Shown here: one piece after another, positions 60,101 to 64,000 of the stretch
How the letters are laid out: each line of letters opens with the position of its first letter
Numbering within the stretch: the stretch's first letter is position 1
NCBI RefSeq assembly: GCF_018446385.1
Contig: NC_056006.1
Location: forward strand, 1,851,802 to 1,915,801
DNA from: Zingiber officinale
Lineage: Eukaryota; Streptophyta; Magnoliopsida; Zingiberales; Zingiberaceae
DNA length: 64,000 nucleotides
Reading direction: 5' to 3'
Made by a program: the position numbers and the translations under genes
Notes under the pieces: generated by a model
The model's input: only the letters and a program-made list of their open reading frames with translations
Told to the model about the DNA's origin: nothing
Database searches by the model: none

Positions 60101-62738
60101 AGATGTCATTATAAGAGAGTCAGAGGCAGAAACCTGAGTAGTAGTAGATTAGAGCAGTGGCAACAGTAGAGTTTCGGGTAGTGGCGGCACGAGGACCATC
60201 AGTAGCGGAAGCAAAAAAAAAAACGAGCAGATCAAAGAAGGATCAACTTGCTCTGATACCATGTAAATGAGAAACAACAACAACGACAACAACAACCAAG
60301 TCTTATCCCACTAGGTGGGGTCAGCTATATGTAAATGAGAAAGAGGTAGGATAATTCTATATCTTTTTTTATTTATGCGTATGTATTTATATACACACCT
60401 TCTAATTATGCCTATCTATTGCTAATTACAATCAATTACAATCTCAAAACAATCCCTTCAATTAAGCTAATCAATTACAATCCCTACAATTAAGCTAATT
60501 ATACTAACATTCACGGTCAGTTAAGGTCAACATGACCTCAAGATAATATCCTTGGAAATAATTACCTTATATCGAGTGTTGACACGGAAGTGCAAAGCTG
60601 TCAAAAATATTCTTTTCATCAAGACAACTCGCAGGTCTCCATATTTGCAAACTTGGTTCACAGGAATCTAAAAGAAAAAATGTATATAAGAGACATTAGT
60701 CAATTCTGTGAGACATACCCTATTGAAATAGAACAGGTTTTCAGAAAGCTAACAAGTTAAGATGCGTATCTGAATGAAATATCATAGCATAATACACCAC
60801 AACGTAACAAACATGCTTTCAATGTGGTTAAGTATAGGGATTTTATCCCATTCATGTTTGAGGTTGTTGACATAGTTTTATACTAATTGGTGAGTCCGAT
60901 GTAACCCTCCTTGAGAATGATCTGATTATCCAGTTACATCTTTTATCAGTAGTGAAAGAAGCTTTCAGCTTCATTACCTTTCGCCACACACTCACAATGC
61001 ATGTCCGGGAAATGGCCACATTGAAATTTCACTAATACAAACACACACATAGTACATAAAATGTTTAAAATTCAAAGGTTCCATCCAACAGAACATACCA
61101 AGATCAGCAAACATGAACAAGACAGCAACTGAAAAAGCCATATGTAAATCATGTCGATGAAATTATATGTTGGATAGCTTTCTAAGATGATTATTTTGTT
61201 GCCTCAATTAGCTTTGCTTCAAACATTGCAAAAAAAATTTACAGCCAACATAATCTGCTCAAGACATCGTATTGAATAGTAAAACATTCCCATAAGTCCA
61301 TAGAATGCAATCAAAATTGGCCAACTTTCATATAAAAAAACAGCAAACAAGTTAACTGAAGATGGGTTAAAGCCAACAGCATTCTAGTTCACTATGGATG
61401 TTGTTAGATGTGGTTTTTAGAAGTTATCATACTAGAAAATGCAAAATACGCAAGAGAATGCTCTACAACAAAATAGAAGATAATAATCAACAGAACCAAG
61501 TAATGTGAACTATAGAAAGAAGTCAGACGACAGGCCTAACCTGATTTCTGATTTCCATCAAAATAACTAATTCACAGATGATCTAACTTTGAACAAGGTT
61601 TTACTCTCAAAATATTCTATAAGTTAAATAGAGAATGCATTCATGAAGCTGTTATTACATACAGAGTAACCTCATAGATCTTTTATCTAGCGGTAATGTG
61701 ATACCTTGCAAAACATGTTTAATGAGAAATTCTGAACCAACTCATGCTGGAATATTTCTGGAGGCTTAGCATTGTGACCTAGTCCTGGAAGTGACCACTG
61801 ATGTTCCACAGGAGGCCTGACGGACTGCTTCTCTCTTTTTGTCAACATTGGTTGATCAAACGAAATGGAAGATCTTTCATTAGAAAGACCTCCACCAAGG
61901 CCACCAGGCAGCTTCGGAACAAGAAAACTAGCCATGGCACCAAACTTACTGGGAGTATTAACATTTTCTGTTTCATTCTTTGCAAGAGTTCCTTCAAAGA
62001 CAAACTATGTTACAATTCAATAGTTAGTACCAAATATATGAAGTTATAGCACATATACAACTAGGAAAGGAACTGTTTCAATTAAGCTCACCTCAATTTG
62101 AGTGACTATCTTCTGGATGTCATCAATATCACCTACTAAGTACAATGTAGCATTTGCAGGAAAATACCATCGCTCATGAAACTTTTGGATTTTCTCTGGG
62201 TCCCATTTCTTGATTTGCTCTTCCAAACCAATTGGGAATCTTTTGCTTAGTTTGTTTTCTGAATGCAAATGTTGAAGCAACTGCTAGGAGAACCCCACAG
62301 ATATTAATAATTGTTGATTGTCAAACATGGAGCACATGAATGCCTACATATTGAATCCTACTCACCTGGCAATCAATACGATACTCTATTGTGTTCATCA
62401 TTTGCAATTCTGAAAGAATAGCTCGCCTCTCCTTCTCAACACGGGATGGAAGAAACTTAGGGTGAAAAGCAATCTGAAGATCAAGATAAATTTGAAAATG
62501 TAATTCTTAACAGTAAGCTGTTTTCATGTAACTGACATGCCCAACATAGTGATATTATCAAAAGCACAAACATATCACAAATAATGAACAATCATCCATA
62601 ATAAAGACAGATTCAAAATGATACCTTGAGTAAATACTGGTTTAAAAAAAAAGTTATTTGCTTAGGGAAAGACAACAGTTAAATTTTTACCTCATTAAGA
62701 GCATCGAGCACACTTGGAACTAAATCTGCATGAGAGTC
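41667..62738 (-). CDS. SPP: Chloroplast stromal processing peptidase (M16 metalloendopeptidase), C-terminal 984 residues
   Basis: Removes transit peptides from proteins imported into the chloroplast stroma. Twenty exons: 62691-62738, 62366-62473, 62092-62280, 61705-62004, 60566-60667, 54430-54564, 53669-53893, 53315-53518, 51964-52134, 49658-49807, 48963-49100, 48553-48780, 48236-48385, 47407-47530, 46407-46542, 44996-45116, 44820-44900, 44310-44411, 42161-42314, 41667-41755. All have GT..AG borders and total 2955 nt, exactly 985 codons with the stop. Family motifs include [106 protein letters not shown] and [20 protein letters not shown], ending MTRPTT. Arabidopsis SPP has about 1265 residues, so the transit peptide and the HxxEH zinc site lie beyond 64000. 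Coding looks intact despite transposons in introns. Exon borders may be off by a base. Confidence 0.95.
42584..43180. repeat. Possible MITE in an SPP intron, related to the 56842 element
   Basis: The left end GTTTAAAATTTTGAAC and the right end (reverse complement GTTTAAAATCTTGAGCC) form a weak terminal repeat resembling the ends of the Mutator-like element at 56842-57559 (GGTTTAAAATTTTGACCC). The interior has GC-rich AGGCGCCC-type sequence and the hairpin microsatellite. No target duplication is visible, so the borders are tentative. Confidence 0.4.
42831..42921. repeat. Palindromic microsatellite (CT)n(AT)n(AG)n
   Basis: About 40 bases of CT repeats, then about 20 of TA, then about 28 of GA. 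The CT and GA arms are complementary, so the 90-bp tract can form one long hairpin. It lies in the SPP intron between the exons at 42161 and 44310. Confidence 0.95.
45570..46098. repeat. 266-bp tandem duplication in an SPP intron
   Basis: Two units starting TGGTAGGAATACCAC at 45575 and 45841 run in parallel to GATTATGATCCAAGA, with about 5-7 percent difference. No transposon features are visible; it seems to be a simple intronic duplication between the exons at 44996 and 46407. Confidence 0.9.
46543..49657. other. SPP introns without other features
   Basis: Between and around the exons at 47407, 48236, 48553 and 48963 the sequence is AT-rich intron. I see no repeat, RNA gene or extra exon. 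Confidence 0.5.
50980..51360. mobile_element. MITE with TA target duplication beside the U2-like gene
   Basis: Ends GGGATGGCAATGGGCC (50980) and GGGGCAACGG-type CCCCGTTGCCATCCC (to 51360) form terminal inverted repeats, flanked by TA on both sides (50978-50979, 51361-51362). This is the Tc1/mariner-like pattern. The interior repeats the end motif at 51239-51290 (GAATGGGAATGGGCCGGGTT), suggesting a composite or nested copy, and holds a (TG)n(TA)n run at 51114-51151. It lies immediately 3' of the U2-like gene. Confidence 0.75.
51363..51537 (-). ncRNA. U2 spliceosomal snRNA-like gene, possibly a pseudogene
   Basis: U2 pairs with the intron branch site in the spliceosome. The 5' 65 nt are almost identical to plant U2: CTCGGCCTTTTGGCTAAGAT, then CAAGTGTAGTATC, which contains the branch-site-pairing GTAGTA, then TTATCAGTTTAATATCTGAT. 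An Sm-like AATTTTTTA follows, and the 3' part ends with TTGCGTTGCATTATTGCATG, the stem-loop IV region. About 20 nt for stem-loop IIb (the GTGGGCC hairpin) are absent, making about 175 nt against the usual 190-200. Upstream there is a TATA element at 51565-51573 and a degenerate snRNA upstream element near 51591-51600. It lies in an SPP intron on the same strand. Missing IIb and lost 3' box argue for a pseudogene; intact promoter spacing argues for recent origin from a real gene. Confidence 0.85.
51565..51573 (-). promoter_or_regulatory. TATA element of the U2-like gene
   Basis: TTTTATAAA on the minus strand, 28-36 bp upstream of the U2 5' end, as in plant polymerase II snRNA genes. The expected upstream element RTCCCACATCG is only weakly seen as GTCCTACCTT about 20 bp further out. 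Confidence 0.6.
53536..53611. repeat. 5'-truncated SINE with (TTG)n-type tail
   Basis: AGCAACAACAATAATAAC then TAAGTCTTATCCCACTGATT and GGGGTTGGCT. On the minus strand this is the 3' end of plant SINEs with a TTG-repeat tail. It is flanked by the near-identical CTATTAGCATCTA and CTACTGGCATCTA, a likely 13-bp target duplication. Confidence 0.6.
55966..56110 (+). repeat. Au-type SINE
   Basis: GGGGAGCCTTGGCGCAACGG opens with the box A region (TGGCGCAACGGTA), and GGTCACGGGTTCGAATC at about 56012 is box B; both derive from a tRNA. CTCTTGCAAAAGCAGG, GCTGCGTACAATGGAT and CCTTCCCCGGGACCCCGC follow, as in Au SINEs of many plants, and it ends in a T-run. ATAATGACC before and after the element is the probable target duplication. 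Part of the usual 3' half is deleted. It is antisense to SPP. Confidence 0.92.
56111..56329. other. Intron sequence between SINE and copia LTR
   Basis: GC-richer than its surroundings, with a box-B-like GGGTCGAATCTCGC near 56190 but no box A. No feature is assigned. Confidence 0.4.
56684..60180 (-). pseudogene. Copia gag-pol remnant in the SPP intron
   Basis: Recognisable parts from 5' to 3': gag start [17 protein letters not shown] (60110) and [18 protein letters not shown]; a zinc-knuckle remnant; the protease-like [13 protein letters not shown] near 59190; GAG-pre-integrase with [20 protein letters not shown] and [26 protein letters not shown] of integrase; then directly [15 protein letters not shown] of RT and the RNase H block [20 protein letters not shown]. 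After the Mutator-like insertion, RNase H resumes with [20 protein letters not shown]. Multiple stops and a deletion of most of integrase and RT make it dead. Confidence 0.82.
56842..57559. mobile_element. Mutator-like (MULE/MITE) insertion in the copia RNase H
   Basis: Ends GGTTTAAAGTGTCGTGTCGA and, in reverse complement, GGTTTAAAATTTTGACCCGTG are terminal inverted repeats. The copia RNase H frame is split exactly here, and ACAATAACC (56833-56841) and ACAATAACA (57560-57568) form a 9-bp target duplication with one mismatch, as for Mutator elements. 718 bp long. The first half is very GC-rich with repeated GTCGCGCAACC-type motifs; the second half is AT-rich. No transposase. Confidence 0.8.
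60262..60342. repeat. Truncated SINE tail with 13-bp target duplication
   Basis: TGTAAATGAGAAA occurs at 60262 and again at 60330. Between them is CAACAACAACGACAACAACA followed by ACCAAGTCTTATCCCACTAG and GTGGGGTCAGCTATA. On the minus strand this is a SINE 3' end with a TTG-repeat tail, as in TS-type SINEs. It separates the copia 5' LTR from its primer-binding site. The same tail occurs at 53550-53600. Confidence 0.75.
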
Positions 62739-64000
62739 CTGAGAGAACCAATTTATCAATTAGTAATCTCAACATCATGAAGAAAAGTGCCCACAATATT
62801 TATATTGATATATATAAGAACAAAATTAAATTTGATTTCATACTAAAGAAATATATTAATTTAAAACAATAACTATATTCTAAAATATTATATATTTGGA
62901 TGTGAATAGAAAAATATGTGAAAATTTGTTAGATAACACAACATGTGAAAATATGATCATTGACAAAGATATCATGAGGTAACAGCGTCAGAGTTCTACT
63001 TCTAGATTTAGGTTTTATATCATAACCAAAATAAAACCAATGTAATTCTTGTACATCTTCGTACCACATAAGTTCCATTTAAAATTTTTCTTGCATTAGA
63101 TGATATCTAAAAAAATAATATCAATTAATATGAACAGCAATTTGACACCTAAAGGCTGAATAGAAAAAAAATGGGAGTACACTAGGAGAGATGATGAAGT
63201 AAGAAAGCAAGAGTAAAGAGAAGGGGAATAGAAGGAGATGAATGGATATATAATAGTCATACCGCATTGTCTTATACCAAACAAGCATGGTTTCTCATAT
63301 TTGGCAATACTGATAAAAAATCCTGAGTGGCATCAGTATCACAAAGGTCAATCCAATCTTCCCTCAAAATTGGCTCTCCTCAAAGATCAATAAAGAAGTT
63401 TAAAAAAAAAAAAAATTTAAAAACAGTAGAAATGAGTTAGAATCCACTAAAATAGATGAAAAAAGTTGCAATTAGTTGATTCTAGAGTGAAAGAAAAGAA
63501 TCAATTGAATTTGACCAAATTAGGTTGATTTCAGAAAATAAAAAATAAAAAAATCTGGCATTCTAAGCTACAAGTATGAAAGAGGAGAATATTTGCCACA
63601 TTCGAACTACAACTTGAATCACCTTCCCGCCAATGGAGATATGTTGAGAGTACAATGAATGATCATTCATCCTTGCTCAGTATCTCATTCATCCTTGTTG
63701 TACAATGTCAACTTAGAAAAGTTATCACTGATAAGTTTCTTTTTTGCAAAAACTCAGAAAAATTATCACTGATAAGAAAATACATGCCTCTCAAGTCTCA
63801 ATCAACATTGACATCAAAATTCTCTTCTACAAACTCAATTGAATTAAAATTTGATTGATATCCTAAATAAATCCCATATAATTTTGGAAAACAAAATAAA
63901 TTGTATCAGATAAAATAATCTACAATAATTTTAAAAGTGAATTTATTATTTATTATGATGATATTATTAACCTAAGAATACTAATAATCTGATATTGTTG
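62739..64000. other. SPP intron running off the right edge
   Basis: AT-rich sequence. The exon at 62691-62738 has an acceptor site at its upstream border, and no preceding SPP exon (the one ending in the SPT motif before [11 protein letters not shown]) is found here. No other gene or repeat is recognised. Confidence 0.6.

Larger units (their letters stand above)
56330..60532 (-). mobile_element. Ty1/copia retrotransposon with short LTRs in the SPP intron
   Basis: Minus-strand element. Similar short LTRs lie at 56330-56550 and about 60330-60532, sharing TAAGCTAATCAATTACAATC and GAAAGAGGTAGGATAATTC. The primer-binding site GCTCTGATACCA (60250-60261, reverse of TGGTATCAGAGC, complementary to initiator tRNA-Met) follows the 5' LTR. 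The interior has gag (UBN2 type, about 59170-60180), GAG-pre-integrase (58589-58846), an integrase stub, and then RT end and RNase H (57550-58130 and 56684-56840). Most of integrase and RT are deleted and stops are frequent. Target duplication is imperfect (TGCCTC/TGACCTC). It is in the same orientation as SPP. Confidence 0.85.
54565..60565 (-). other. Long SPP intron swollen by transposable elements
   Basis: A 6-kb intron between the exons at 54430 and 60566. 54565-55965 is plain AT-rich intron. It then contains an Au-type SINE, a copia element with a nested Mutator-like element, and a short SINE tail. The splice sites on both sides remain intact. Confidence 0.85.

Overview
The window is nuclear DNA of a flowering plant, most likely a monocot. 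Genes are split into many short exons with GT..AG introns and lie in a large mass of plant LTR retrotransposons, DNA transposons and tRNA-derived SINEs. Zingiberales (ginger-like) is a guess from the style of the repeats and cannot be proven from sequence alone.

Only two loci look like working host genes, both on the minus strand. WAK2 (35262-39010) is a complete three-exon wall-associated receptor kinase: signal peptide, cysteine-rich GUB_WAK-type ectodomain, EGF repeats, membrane segment and kinase. The chloroplast stromal processing peptidase gene (SPP, 41667 to beyond 62738) is read through 20 exons that add up to 985 in-frame codons including the stop. Its N-terminal part (transit peptide and zinc-binding site) lies beyond the right edge. 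A second WAK copy at the left edge (1-909) keeps the calcium-binding EGF exon and part of the kinase exon, but its ectodomain exon is missing and a retrotransposon starts about 45 bp upstream.

Layout. 1-953: broken WAK copy. 953-9045: Ty1/copia element carrying a complete 5045-bp CACTA transposon with TAA target duplications; the CACTA holds 3' fragments of an auxin response factor gene and of an SPX-domain gene. 9044-11766: foldback MITEs, WAK-flank-like DNA, and a Ty3/gypsy LTR plus gag. 11767-about 15878: decayed hAT transposon. 15879-about 24995: second copia copy (minus strand), whose long 3' LTR contains a solo LTR that itself contains another solo LTR, each with a perfect 5-bp target duplication. 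25000-25785: WAK-flank-like DNA. 25786-33304: gypsy 3' end whose LTR is split by a Tat-type element (26588-33133, duplication AACAT) in which the reverse transcriptase block lies inverted relative to the LTRs and abuts a 65-bp tandem array. 33305-34810: more LTRs and a SINE. 35262-39082: WAK2 and its TATA box. 39083-41666: duplicated WAK flank. 41667-64000: SPP, whose introns carry a U2 snRNA-like gene next to a MITE, three SINE insertions, a 266-bp tandem duplication, a hairpin microsatellite, and a copia element containing a Mutator-like element.

The host genes have no operon-like relationship. WAK2 would act at the plasma membrane and cell wall; SPP would cleave transit peptides in the chloroplast stroma. 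The most notable structures are the gene-capturing CACTA, the rearranged Tat element, the nested solo LTRs with hairpin arrays, and the U2-like gene inside SPP.
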